From Catonia carolina (taxonomy: Eukaryota > Arthropoda > Insecta > Hemiptera > Achilidae), in NCBI GenBank assembly GCA_035578175.1, contig JAQMRL010000003.1:94781969-94845968 (forward strand): a DNA stretch of 64,000 bases, given 5' to 3'. Shown here in pieces: positions 22,327-33,620 of the stretch (position 1 is the first letter of the stretch; every line of letters starts with the position of its first letter). A model generated the notes under the pieces. The model did not search any database and had not been told where the DNA came from. It saw nothing but the letters and a program-made list of their open reading frames with translations. Made by a program: the position numbers and the translations under genes.

Positions 22327-22705
22327 GAGCGCTCCACTGTTCCGGGAGATTCGATTCTACGCCACTCTACAGCATCGACGAGACTTCCTACATCGGCACA
22401 CGGCTACCGGACTCCAGCGAAGACTCATCGACGACCCCGGAAGAAAGAAGATAATGCTTTCGCTCGCGAGCCGACACCGTAAGCCGTCGACCGGGACTGT
22501 CATCGCCCGCTGCCGTGAGCGATTACCACAGCGGTCCCTCGACCGAGCCTTGCGCTCACCGGATCCGACGAAGCAGCTGTCGACGCACTATTGCGAAGGA
22601 AGAAGATGACGTCTCCGCTGGTCGACGACACGCCGTGTCGCCCCAGGCCCTCGATCGCCACGACGACTACGGCCGACGCTTCGCCAAGACGACCACCGCT
22701 TAAAC

Positions 22706-22721
22706 GGCCCTTTTCAGGGCC
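22706..22721 (+). terminator. Histone-type mRNA 3' stem-loop
   Basis: Perfect 6-bp stem GGCCCT/AGGGCC with the loop TTTC, preceded by AAAC and followed by ACC(G), exactly the metazoan replication-dependent histone form. A purine-rich GAAAAG follows at 22725-22730, as expected for the U7-pairing element. It starts 3 nt after a TAA stop. Confidence 0.8.
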
Positions 22722-22754
22722 ACCGAAAAGTAAATGTTTCAACTCGCTACTTAA

Positions 22755-22772
22755 TGTCACCATTTGGTGACA
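22755..22772. repeat. Perfect inverted repeat at cassette edge
   Basis: TGTCACCA and TGGTGACA separated by 2 nt. A related TTGTCACC lies at the opposite edge (22131-22138), so these may be insertion ends. Confidence 0.5.
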
Positions 22773-22984
22773 GTATAATCCTGTGAAGGTTCACACCGAC
22801 CATTCCTGAGAGAGCGTGGTTAATTGAACTCCAACCATCATAGTACACCGGTAACCACTGTCAAGTATTCAAATCCGTATGAAAATATCTACCTTTACTA
22901 GGATTTGAACCATGGAAACTTCGCATCCATGGAAACCTAACCGGGTTGGCTAAACCAACCCGGTTAGTTATTCCGTTTATAACA

Positions 22985-24450
22985 TGATGTATTCTGTACA
23001 GTCTTGTATGTTTTTTGAAAGCGATTAACGGCTGCTGGATACTGATAATTTTAAAATTGTGTAATTTTCAAAATATCCGTATTTTTTCTTATACTTGTTT
23101 GTATGTGTGTGTATTATGGTGTTGGGTGTGCATTAAGATGAGTCTCTAATATATTAAAGTACTCTTTTTTAAAACCATTGGCAGATATTAAGAGAATCTA
23201 GGTAACATGAGATGAAACATAATTACCTCAAAACTAAAAATTTAAGATGATGGAGGTACATAAAAATGTATAACTTAATGGTAAATTACAACACTGTATT
23301 TATAATTATTTTCTCGCTTAAAATTACTTTACGTAGAATAATCTTGTAGAACTTATTTGACAGCTGGAGTCGTTCCCAAAACTTCACTGTTTATTTTACA
23401 ACTAACTTCACTTAAAATTGTAAATAAATTATTTATTTTTTATTTATTAGCTATATTCCCTACTGTAATACAAAGTAATAAAAGAAACTAGGTCACTACA
23501 CGAACAGTAATATACAATAATTACTTCTAACTCGTATGTAATTATTAACTACATATTTACTCAACGACTGCTAAACTTTTAATCACATTTACTATCAGAA
23601 AGAGGTCCAATTCAGTTACACTGTTGTTATAAATTGTATGAGCCACTTCCTTTGTACATACTTTAAGGATGTTTTTTTTAAAAAATGACTACATTACAAC
23701 AGAGTGGCAGCCTAGTGCTTAGATAACAGGTGTTTTGGGGGAAACGTCATTGAATATTTTACGTGCAGGATAAAAGTTGAGGCGTACTTATCTGCCTGCT
23801 GATTTCCCATGAAACTAGAACTAAAGAATAGGGCGCTTATTGTGTTTTTTATTTACTAAAATAATATCGTAGACGTTTATTTCATGTACACCTGAAATTA
23901 GTATTTAATGTATAAAACTTTCAATAGTAGAGTATTAAACCAAAATGTTCTTATTGTAAAGTACAAAATGTACGTTTTTTAGTGTTGCGTAATAAAAAAA
24001 ATTTGTATATAATATTTTTGCCAAAAGAATGCATGAACAGATTTTCAATTCATTTAAAGATTAAACTAAAAATTTTAATTCTGCTGAAAAATTAAAAATA
24101 AGTTCCTAAAATTTATTTTAATTAACAAATTTGTTTTAAGTCATTTAAATTTTAGTTTGTTGGCCTATTTTCGTGTTTAATTTTTTGTTTTATGAGTAAT
24201 TCATATTTTTTTGTCAAAAACTGGCTTAAAATTCTTAAATATGATTCGTTATCATACTTTCTGCCTTGTATCCAGCGTAATCCAGATCAGTGTTATTAGA
24301 TCGAAATGCGTTTAACACAGATTGAAACGTACGAAACGTTTAGAACTTAACCGCTGCGAAAAGCTACTCCTCTGCTTAATTCCCTCGATCAAGATTGACC
24401 CTCCGCTCCAAGATTTTAATATACAAATCCCTTCTAAAAACAATCTGGAC
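22985..24450. other. AT-rich spacer
   Basis: No supported feature seen. Confidence 0.4.
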
Positions 24451-24454
24451 TTAA

Positions 24455-24740
24455 GGTGTCCAGCTCTTTTGAATAGCGGCAGAGAGTAATTTAAAGTCGA
24501 TTCAAACCTTTCAATCAAAATTCTTAAGACTTCATCTGGCGCTCCTTTTTATGTAATCAATAAAATTCTCTAGGACGATTTCAAAATTCCGACAGTAAGG
24601 GAGGTAACTGCGATCTAGTATAGTACATTTCACGAAAGACTAGATGACCAACCAAACCAACTAGCCCGTGATCTAGCTACAAGGAACTTCCCAACTGCGC
24701 GACGTTTAAAGCGAAAATGGAAAAGAGACCTCTTGGTCTG
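24455..24740 (+). pseudogene. Jockey-type LINE C-terminus
   Basis: Plus-strand frames give NLKSIQTFQSKFLR, then after a shift SSGAPFYVINKIL, then DDFKIPTVRE, and finally FHERLDDQPNQLARDLATR followed by a basic stretch (RRLKRKWKRDLL). This order (Q.FQ.K.LR, APWYV, L.IP.V..E, H.N.L) is the standard C-terminal tail of Jockey-clade LINEs. Stops and one frameshift make it dead. No RT core is present upstream. Confidence 0.65.
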
Positions 24741-24744
24741 AATA

Positions 24745-26315
24745 ACGGACAATACCTAAAGTTTTAAACGAAGAATGTATTACTGAGTACCTCTTCTTAA
24801 AAGTAAAATTCCCCACCGCCATTTAAATATCATATACGGAATTTGTGTAGCTTAATGTAGAGTACCGTAATAAAAATTAAAGATAAAAATAACACGGATT
24901 GAAGTAATTGAGGTCAAACGAAAAATATAATACATGTTGATTGTTATCTAAAAACATAAAGTATTGGTACGTATCTTGTTTTGATAATATCTCATAATAT
25001 TGTAACTAAAGAATTTAGGAAATTCGAACATTAAGTGATCTCATTAGTAACTAAAAAAAAATATGGTTTAAAAAACAAAACCAAAGTACAAGCAGTTGAT
25101 TCGACTACTACTGAAAATATTACTTAAAGTTATAATTCTGTAGTAGCTCTGTGAAATTCAATTTTAAAAAAAATTAAATACGACGCAATAAAATTATCAC
25201 GGACAAAAAATGAAAAGTTATCCTTACGAAAGAGTCTGAAAATACTCGTAATATATTTTGTCAAAAAGGATGAATACTATTACTTTTCAATAAATAAATT
25301 AAAACAGGAGAACGATAAACACCAGGCCATATGAATATTGCTTTAAAATGCCTTGAAAACACAAAAAGTTCTTAATTCTTCAGCGTACATTTAATTAAAA
25401 GTAGTTTTTCTTTATGTATAGTCGGTAATGGTGATCTAGGAAAATTTAATTTTATGGTATAGTCTAATTGACCCTATATGTTACAGCCTATGATATTTAA
25501 TCAATTTTTATTGGGGTAGTAGTAAAATTCAAATATTATTTTTAGGTCTCCTTGCGGTGGATAAATTTTTAGCGGCGTCTGTGTAGTATAGACCTAGCCC
25601 TAATATATAATACATTAACGAGTAGAGTAGAATAACGCGGCCATATGGAAGCGGTGGTGGTTTTGTGTAACGAAGGCGAGATGAGATGATGGTATGCATT
25701 CTTGATGGAAGATGGAGGAACGAAGACAATAGAGAGATGTGAAAAGGCGGGTAATTATAGCGGGTAGGGGATATTTAATATCCATTTGCTATTGGCTTCA
25801 GGCCAGGATAATAACGGCTTCACGGCAGATTAGGCTCCCGATACTTCCCGACCATAAATAAATATTCCCTACCACCCCTTACTTACTTAATACGGACCAC
25901 CACCCGATACCAAGCAACTACCCCCTAAAACTGTTTCGGCTAAACTCAGCTACAATCTTGCCAAATATGTAAAGTGCAATAAAACACAAAGCCCAAGTTT
26001 TACTTTCAAACTGTTTCCAAGTATATTTTAAAAGCATTTAATAACAAAATATTATTTAATATATTTTCTCGACTTATATTTTGGTTGAATAATAATGTAA
26101 GTAATAATTTATAACGTTTTCAGTTAATACGATTCAGTATTAAAATTGTTTTAGATAAATTTTAAAGCGAGACTAGAATAAAAAAGTTAACGCCGAAAAG
26201 TTCTAAACTACATATGGTTCTTAATCAGAAAGATGGACAAAAATGTTCAATTTAAACAACACAAAACTAATACTTTACAACATTTATTAACAAACTGTGC
26301 AATTGTACAAAATCA
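24745..26315. other. Spacer, GC-richer patch at 25540-25960
   Basis: No coding feature recognised. The patch is purine-rich on its left and pyrimidine-rich on its right, like 10610-10930. Confidence 0.4.
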
Positions 26316-26321
26316 AAAATA

Positions 26322-26580
26322 CGAGGTGTGGCTATTAAATAACGAGACTGACGTAAAAAAATTTAATTTTAATTTTATACATAATCAATTATTGTCATCT
26401 TCAATATACACTCCTCTATCCCTACAACGCTCCATGCGAATTTTCCGTTGTTGGAAACAGTGCTGGAAGTGATCTTCTGTCAGCTCCTTCAGGACACATG
26501 CCGTTTTTTCTTTTACAGCTTCCACAGCTTCAAATCTTGTCCTTTTTAATGCAGACTTCACCTTGTCGGTAACGACACAC
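26322..26580 (-). pseudogene. Mariner transposase C-terminus with terminal repeat
   Basis: The minus strand reads a C-terminal block (LKRTRFEAVEAVKEKTACVL, then HCFQQRKIRMERCRDRG) known from mariner/SETMAR-like transposases. The left end, CGAGGTGTGGCTATTAAATA at 26322, follows a TA and matches the terminal repeat at 33621. The sequence stops abruptly near 26580, where a different transposon end begins. No catalytic core. Confidence 0.7.
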
Positions 26581-26584
26581 CTGG

Positions 26585-26863
26585 ATACTTGTCACTAAAT
26601 GTTCCAGTACTTTAGCATTATTTGTATGATGCTTTTAGCACAACTGAAGAATATATAAACTCGTTTTTCAGTTGAAAACATTTTAAAAGTACCGTTACGA
26701 AGGAAAAAGTAGTATTTACACGGAGACGTCTCACACTCGCCGCTGTTAGAGACAACTAATGAATGTTCTACGTGATGCTGCCAACATTACACTATTATCA
26801 ATTTATCAAAATGAAAAGTCCCATCTCATGACGAAACCGACATGTGGGCCCCCCGGTATGTAT
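26585..26863 (-). mobile_element. 5' end of a WIGRRG-type DDE transposon
   Basis: Over about 220 bp it matches 19887-20105, including AAAAGTACCGTTACGAAGGAAA and CCCATCTCATG. It abuts the mariner fragment on the left, so the two form a chimeric relic. Confidence 0.6.
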
Positions 26864-26869
26864 TGGTAA

Positions 26870-27685
26870 TTCCTCAAGAAACGTATGTAAAATAACTCTG
26901 ATCATGGCTTGATTAATACTTCCGTTTTCCATTCAATCCATAGATATTGTATGCATATCCATTGATATTATCGTAATAGCTAAGATTAGGCTTTTCAGCC
27001 CACAGTTGATTTTCATTATAATATGACATGAGATTATTTTTAAATGGTAGCCATTAAAAAACTTTACAAAACATGTCTAGTGGTGTATTGCAAAAAATAA
27101 ATTTGGACAACTTTGACAGAGTGATGGCAAGGATACAAAAGAAATAGAGAAGACATCATTCTTTCATCAATTAAATTACAGTTCTCCAGGAAACCATATT
27201 GTTTAAAATTTAAAATATGATGCTTTGATGCTAAAAGCTAGAGTATACAAAGGGATATGCGAATGAAAATAGAAAGAGATAGTACATCTGAGTGGGAGGG
27301 AGAACGAGAGAGATGAAGTAATGATGGTTGACATTGATGTGAAGCACAGTGATATTAATTAGCTAATCGGTAAGGCTGAACAATCGAGCTTGGACAATGA
27401 GAAGCCGCCCGCCATTACCGCACATAAACAATGACGGATAAACGTTGCCATTCGTCCAACCAACTGCTCTCATAGACTTACACTAACCAATACACTGCTA
27501 GTAGCTATTTCTCTACGTTAAACACGTTCGCAGTCAAATACCAAACATTATTGCCACTATTATTATGTTTACGCCGTCTGGAACGTGCGATTAACTATGG
27601 CCCAATACGTTGTTTAATTTTGCTATGATATATAGTAAAATATAATGCAAGGTCCAAATTAACGACCAATATATAGAACTCGTAT
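26870..27685. other. AT-rich spacer
   Basis: No supported feature. Confidence 0.4.
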
Positions 27686-27689
27686 AATC

Positions 27690-28440
27690 CTTTAAATACT
27701 TGGAAGAAATCATCACTTACAACAACAACGAAAAGGAAGCATGGGAGGAAAGAACCAAGAACTTAACAACATCACAATATTAATCACCAAAAACACCTAA
27801 AAAAAATGCCTAACAACCAAAACCAAAATAAAACACTACAAAACGGGTCGTACAACCAGAGGTAACATAAAGGTGCGAAACTCTATTCAAATTAAACCAG
27901 AAAAACAGAATAGATAAAATCCAAAAATTTGAAAGGAGGATCCTTAGAACCTGCATCGGAAAGAGACACCAAGTAGGCCTAGATGGAGAATGGAGATTAC
28001 TACCAAATGAACAGGTGTACCTAAAGACCGATTTGGTAATAGGAACAATGAGGAAAAAGAGAATATTCTTCTTTGGACGTATAATCAGAACACCCAACGA
28101 AAGAATCACAGACCAATTAATCAGAAAACTCTACCAGAAAAAAGACAGAAGTAATATGGTTAAGAGAAATCAAGAAAGATATGGAATAATTAGGTATAAC
28201 CTTCAAAGATCTAGAAAATAAAACCGAACAGCTGAAATATTATTAAAAGATAAAAATATTAGGTTCCAAGGAAAATGGATAGAGGAGGAAGCAGGATTGT
28301 GATCTTTTCAGAAGCAGAAAGGCAAAGAACATCTGCCAGAATGAAAGAATACTGGAGGAAAATCAAAGAAAAGAACCAGAAGAGAGTACACATTTTAAAA
28401 GAATTTACACCGACTTTTCACTTACTAACGTACTCCATGA
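27690..28440 (+). pseudogene. LINE-alpha ORF2 C-terminus, second plus copy
   Basis: Matches 11310-12010. Pieces: a YLEEIITYNNN start, NGEWRLLPNEQVYLKTD, MRKKRIFFFGRIIRTPNERI, and FSEAERQRTSARMKEYWRKI near 28303-28362. It is somewhat better kept than the 11-kb copy but still has several frameshifts and stops. The RT catalytic domain is missing. Confidence 0.7.
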
Positions 28441-28624
28441 ACGTCCAAAGTTGGTGATTGCCATTTCGTTGTTAATTTCAGAAATATTATACAATCTAGT
28501 TTTTTTATCTAAGCTAAGAGATACTGTAGTCCTAATACTGTATGTGATAAGGCTGATCTGTATATACTAATATTTTTTAATGAACGAGCTCTTTTTCTAG
28601 TGAACACAAAGAGAGTTGACTCGG

Positions 28625-28690
28625 AAATCCAGATTTGATCTGGATTTAGTTTTATTTGCAGACGACACGGTTGCAATTTACGACAAAATA
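28625..28690 (+). pseudogene. Reverse transcriptase motif C fragment
   Basis: A plus-strand frame gives LDLVLFADDTVAIYDKI, the FADD catalytic motif of a LINE RT with its normal neighbours. No other RT motif is in frame nearby. A very small remnant. Confidence 0.45.
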
Positions 28691-28719
28691 GTAAAGTTAG
28701 GTAAATAGCGTACACACTT

Positions 28720-29175
28720 CATATTCTCAATAGAACATTTCGTATTACAAATATTTATATCACGGGATGAGGGTTTTCAAGCACAAGTAGCCGGCCCGTT
28801 CTAAAATAGTTTTCGGGTACAAATTTCTGTAAAAAGTCAGTACGATTAAGTATTTGAGATGCGATGGTCCTTACAACTAACTGATCAGGACACCTATTAG
28901 AACATGGCAAATCTCATGTCATTAATGGAATCATGAATAGAACTTTTGGATAACTAGGTATAAAATGACTACTACATTCTTTAATGTCATTGTTATTTAT
29001 ACTCTGAAGGAGAAAATTGTAATATGGGTGTCACTTACAAATCAAGAGTTACATCCTCAGACTTGTCAGATGAAGGCACTGGTCTTTGAACAGTCGCACA
29101 AACGATAACACTCCTAAGTAAAAATATTATAAGAACCAAATTTACAGTAAAAAGTTTCCTAAATAACAAGATAAA
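28720..29175. other. AT-rich spacer
   Basis: No supported feature. Confidence 0.4.
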
Positions 29176-29179
29176 CTAC

Positions 29180-29580
29180 AGACGTAAATTAATATTTTCA
29201 ATTTCCTCCATGGTTTCCTGTCATAAGCTATCATCCAATTCTCTGCAGCTGCCGATCTGATTTCATCCGCGACCTCATTTGTAGTCTTCCAATATCACTG
29301 ATGGTTCCACGAGATTTCCATGGGATAACCCTGTATGCCCATCTTCCACTGCTATGCCTCACCACATGTCCAACTGAATTCTACTGAAGACCCACAATAA
29401 ATTCTATGATGTCAGCTACCTTTATTTTGTCTTTGATTACCTCATTTTTCATTTTATCTCACGAAAGAAATCCCTAACATGGCTCTTTCCGTTGATATTT
29501 GTACAACTCTTAGTTTACCTGCTACTTTTTTTACCAAGACTATTGACTCCAGTTTACAGGTTAATACTAGAAGTATGCAG
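29180..29580 (-). pseudogene. LINE-beta ORF2 C-terminus
   Basis: Minus-strand frames give KLRVVQISTERAMLGISFVR, then EVIKDKIKVADIIEFI, GHVVRHSSGRW and, near the end, AAAENWMIAYDRKPWRKL. This follows the order of a common arthropod LINE C-terminus (RAMERSMLGI, K..VTDV, GHVAR..D.RW, W...A.DR..W). It is frameshifted and lacks the RT core. Confidence 0.65.
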
Positions 29581-29599
29581 TTTCCATACAATTTACATT

Positions 29600-31150
29600 T
29601 TAGACTGACAATTTAACAGTAAATGGATCACTTCTTGAAAATATAAAAGAACTCGTCATTTCATTTTGCACGAGGTTTTAAGTTTGTTATAAAGTGAGAA
29701 CAGGAGAGGCTGGGTAAGAACAGAAAAACATAACTGGCTTTTTCAATTAAATCCTTGACAGATAATAACTAATTGTTTACTAAATCTGAGAGAACTATAA
29801 TAACAAATTTAATCTGCTTTACAGATTAACATTTTTGATATTTAAACAAAACTTTTAACCAAAGACCAAAACGATCATGGTTATTACTACAAACAAAAAC
29901 ATTTATTTTCAATTTCCACGAATTTTTAATAAAATTATATACTGATCACTAATTACAGACATACCGTATTTTATTTTATATTTCAATAAAATTACCTCTT
30001 TATACAAAATTCCAAGAATTAAACATAACGTTCAACAAATTGTTTTGTATGTAACATCATCAGATATTCAACAAATAAAACGTTGTTATTAGTATATACT
30101 TGTATAGAAGCAAAATGAATAGGCATGAATAAGCATGAGTACAGACGTAACATAAGTAGGTTACGGTTTATATTCAATAATAAGTTGGTTCATTTGTTTA
30201 ATATTCAATGTATGTAGTACACTACTGACTGTACATTATTGATTCACAGTCGGTTAATTATACACGTGAAGTCTGATTAAAATGAAAATGGCTTTCCACT
30301 GATGACCTCTCATTTTTTTTTAATTTTCTACGGTATAAAGTCTCTCTAATTAATTAGTTAATTCATCTAAAATAAAAGAACTCCGCGTTTCATTCATCTA
30401 TGTTATCTACTGAGCTTACACACAATATACTGCACGCAGTGAGCACAGCTACGTTATCCTTTATGTTATTTCCCTTAAGCTTTATTTATTTAAACATACT
30501 ACCGGGATGTTCATAGAACTGTGTTATACAAAAACTTATTGAAATTTGTAGGCCTTTATATTGTTTTTAATTCGTTTTTTATAATAATATAAATGTCTGT
30601 AAATTATAAAAATAAATTAGAATACTTTCTATGCAACAAATTAAAAATAAAATTTTTTTTATCGATTATTAACACATTTTACCTTACGTGGAACATTTTT
30701 TTATACCTGCATCCACGAGACTCCAAAAATGGGAGTACGGGACATAGCAAAATAAAAGTGATAAGCTTAAAATATTATCACTAGGCAATATTGAATTCAT
30801 TACTTATCAATTCATTTACAAATACAGCTTACTTACATAAACGTGTCATCGAATTATTTTTTTACCAAATATTACACAATTAATCTGAATTTAACTGGTC
30901 ATAAGTTATTTACTTTAATTGAAATACAAATTTCCAACCACCAGAATACGGTAACAGCAAACACTTACCAATGTTTATAGCGCTTTCGTGTATCTTGTAC
31001 ACAACTTCAGTAAATTAAAATTTTTAACAAAATTTTCAAATCAAAATTTAAAACTTCCTACGCCCAACATGGTAGATAAGGAATAGTTGTTTCTTATATC
31101 TAAAACAGTCTTACTAATTTAATCAGTTGATTGTCATATTCAACCTGTGT
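29600..31150. other. AT-rich spacer
   Basis: No supported feature. The frame at 30593-30784 shows no known motif. Confidence 0.4.
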
Positions 31151-31383
31151 GATTTACTTTTCCCTGTTACTATATTTATAAATACAATATTTCTCCAAAA
31201 TTTCAATTTCATTTTGTTTGCCATTTATTTCTAATATTTGTAGATTATTTTTTGTATCTGACATAGAATGTTTACTTTTTATCATGTGTTCAGTTCCATT
31301 GGAGAATTTTCGGTTTCCTTTTTTATAGTTTGAATAGTGTTCTGCAAACCGTTTTTTTGAAAGATCTAATGGTTTTACCAATA

Positions 31384-32283
31384 CAGTAGACTCTCAAAAA
31401 TCCGGATCGGGCTATTCTGGACTCCGGATAGTCCGGACGATGATTTTTTTTACATTATTTTCTGAAAATTTACAACTTTTAAATTAACAACCAGTAAAAA
31501 GTTTTCATGAGATTGGCCCGATGAAATCATTGGGGAGGCTTAATCGGCGAACAGAGACGCTATTCCTGAATTTAAAACCTTATTTTTAAAATCCTTGACG
31601 AAGAAGGAATTTCCGGTGACCAGCTGTATAATTGCGACGAGACTGGTCTGAACTATAAAATGTTGCCCTCGAAAACTCTCGCATCCAAAAAAGAAGCTTC
31701 AGCCTCGGGCTATAAAAAAAGCAAGGAACGGGTTACGGTGTTGGCTTGTAGCAATGTGACCGGCAGTCATAAACTAAGGTTAACATTAATAGGAAAATCA
31801 AGAAAACTCAGAGCTTTTAAAAATTTAAAGAAAGACGATGTGTTGCCACTTTGGTATACAAACCAACAAAACGCATGGATGAATTCTACAATTTTTAAGA
31901 CTTGGTTTTTTAATAAATTTATACCTACTATAATTACTCTATAATTGAGACATAAATGACACATTTTGTTACATGTTTGAAATCCGTAACTTGCAAATCT
32001 TACAAAGAGTGCAATCGAATCTTATTACGGTACGGTAGCGTTAAGTTTAGTCAATGTTTGTGCTTCGTATATTGAATAATTACAGTACCAGTAGCCTACT
32101 GTAGTTTATTAGGCCTACAGTGTTTTAAAGTTTTTTCAGAAGCTCACTCTTATATTAGCAGATAAACGTTAATGGTTATTGTCATAATTATTCGCCATAA
32201 AGACGAAATTGCCAACCTCCGGGAAATCCGGATTTTTCGAAATCCGGACCGGCCGTCCGCCACGGATTTCTGAGAGTCTACTG
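31384..32283 (+). mobile_element. Tigger/pogo-like element, internally deleted
   Basis: A 900-bp element with inverted ends: CAGTAGACTCTCAAAAATCC at 31384 and the complement CAGTAGACTCTCAGAAATCC at 32283 inward. A TA duplication (31382-31383 and 32284-32285) is as expected for pogo/Tigger. It contains part of a DDE transposase on the plus strand. Confidence 0.88.
31579..31944 (+). pseudogene. Tigger-like transposase, partial DDE domain
   Basis: An open frame with YNCDETGLNYKMLP, the first catalytic Asp block of the DDE_1 (Tigger/Jerky) family, then ERVTVLACSNVTGSHKL and WMNSTIFKTWFFNKF. The N-terminal CENP-B-like DNA-binding domain and the second and third catalytic acids are missing, and the frame ends at 31944. 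About 120 residues remain of a family usually near 500. Non-autonomous. Confidence 0.8.
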
Positions 32284-32599
32284 TATATAATTCATTACAT
32301 TTAATTTTATATATTCCACTTGAATTAAATTTATTATTTTCATAATCATTCACATTAATAGTATTATGTTTTTTGTAAAATACATTTTATAGGAAACTGG
32401 GGTTTATATGCTATTATATATTTTTTGTATCGTATATATTAGTGATTTTATGTATTTTATTATTTATGTAATTATATGTAATGTATTTATTATAATTTCG
32501 TTTATTTTTTCTTTATTATTTACCGATAATAGATAATCTTTACTTTAATTATATACATTACATTAGCCAACTTCTGCTCCGAGAGTAATTAATTCCATC

Positions 32600-32815
32600 A
32601 TTATTAAGGCAGATTCTGTGGGGAATGAAGTGAAGGTGTCATTTTTAGGGTTGAACGTAGATGCTTTTCGAAAGGCCTGGGTTGCTGATAAGCACACTTT
32701 TCCACTCAGTGAGGAAGGAAATTGTAAAACACCTCACTCCTCGTTAGTAAAGTCTCTAGAGGTTCAAACCAGCCTTTCGGCCGATAACCTAAACAACAAC
32801 AGTAATAATAAATTT
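32600..32815 (+). mobile_element. SINE B, 3' half
   Basis: Plus-oriented, from GTGGGGAATGAAGTGAAGG to the tail CCTAAACAACAACAG. The head is absent (5' truncated). The frame at 32618-32839 is only SINE sequence. Confidence 0.7.
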
Positions 32816-32819
32816 TGCA

Positions 32820-33615
32820 CTTTCGTTTTCATACCATAATTTTTTTCACATCTTTGAACGTAAATATATTATATAAAAATAAATGCAGTTTGCCTAAGAG
32901 TCACTCATAAAGATTATTTTAGAATTTAAAAAAGTTCTTAAAACGGATAATGATGCTATTCATGCGAATATAAATGTTTTCTTTGTATGTGGATTCCTGG
33001 GAATTAAATAAAAAATACATGAAGAACGAAAAGCAATATGTGTATCAATAAACGTTTTAATAATTCCTACAGTAAGTAATGTAACTGTGATGTAATCTAT
33101 AGGAATAGAGAGTATCGATATTCAGTAACTTAATCGGATAGAGAATTAATTAATATTCTGCAATGATACATCATCGGCTGATACTTTGAATTACTAATTG
33201 AAATTTATTGATGGTTTTAAAGGAAGGAAGGAAAGCAGACAGGAAGGAAGGAAAATTTTAATGAAATTACTTAATTACTTTTCCTTTAGACTTGTATTAA
33301 AGCTTGTTAATTTACGTACGTAGCTTTTCTATATTTGATGAAGCCGACTTTAATTTGGTAGACATACGTATGTGTACATATTAATTGTATATGTAACGTT
33401 GTTTACTAAAGGAAAATTATACTATAACGTACTATGATTGTACATACATTTCTTCTGGGTAGCTAAATCGACAAAATACTCAAATAAATTCGATATCATT
33501 GTTATTTTAACATAGAACACAGACGTTAACCTGTTTTGTCTTTTTATAATTACGACTACTGGATCTATTAACATTCAATTCTTTAAAATGTCTAGAAATA
33601 GAAGAATGCACAAGA
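32820..33615. other. AT-rich spacer with a (GGAA)n patch
   Basis: A short (GGAA)n-like microsatellite lies at 33221-33256. Nothing else recognised. Confidence 0.4.
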
Positions 33616-33620
33616 GAATA

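Larger units (their letters stand above)
22127..22790 (+). other. GC-rich histone-like cassette of unknown product
   Basis: A GC-rich island in AT-rich surroundings. In order: CCAAT motifs (for example near 22283), a TATA box (22318-22326), a stop-free frame from 22455 to the TAA at 22701-22703, and a canonical histone 3' stem-loop directly after it. The frame has no in-frame ATG near its start and I cannot match it to H2A, H2B, H3, H4 or H1: single short resemblances exist (HAVS; a GC-rich stretch like H3) but none extends. Spacing from TATA to stem-loop (about 390 nt) fits a core histone gene. Best reading: a decayed or rearranged histone gene carried into a SINE C copy; alternatively an unrelated unit with a histone-like terminator. 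Confidence 0.45.
22013..22980 (-). mobile_element. SINE C with GC-rich insertion
   Basis: The A-rich tail (T-run from 22013) and the segment AATGTGCATACGCTGCA are at the left; ACCATTCCTGAGAGAG, box B-like GGTTCAAATCC (near 22900) and the head are at the right. Against the 12995-13380 copy, about 650 bp of GC-rich sequence (roughly 22127-22790) are extra. Confidence 0.7.
31154..32353 (-). pseudogene. Penelope-like GIY-YIG endonuclease, split by Tigger
   Basis: Minus strand. The first half, 32353-32284, gives KFNSSGIYKIKCNELY. The second half, 31383-31154, gives YIGKTIRSF, then in the next frame KKRFAEHYSNYKKGNRKF, HMIKSKHSMSD and EILEKYCIYKYS. Together they make the core of a GIY-YIG nuclease of the type carried at the C-terminus of Penelope-like retroelements. 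The Tigger element sits exactly at a TA between GIY and YIG. A 1-nt shift occurs in an A-run soon after YIG. No Penelope RT is seen upstream, so this is a fragment; another GIY-YIG protein is possible. Confidence 0.65.

Noticed and set aside
22455..22703. Assigning the GC-rich frame to histone H3, H2B or H4
   Set aside because: Only short isolated matches; length and residue order do not fit any core histone.
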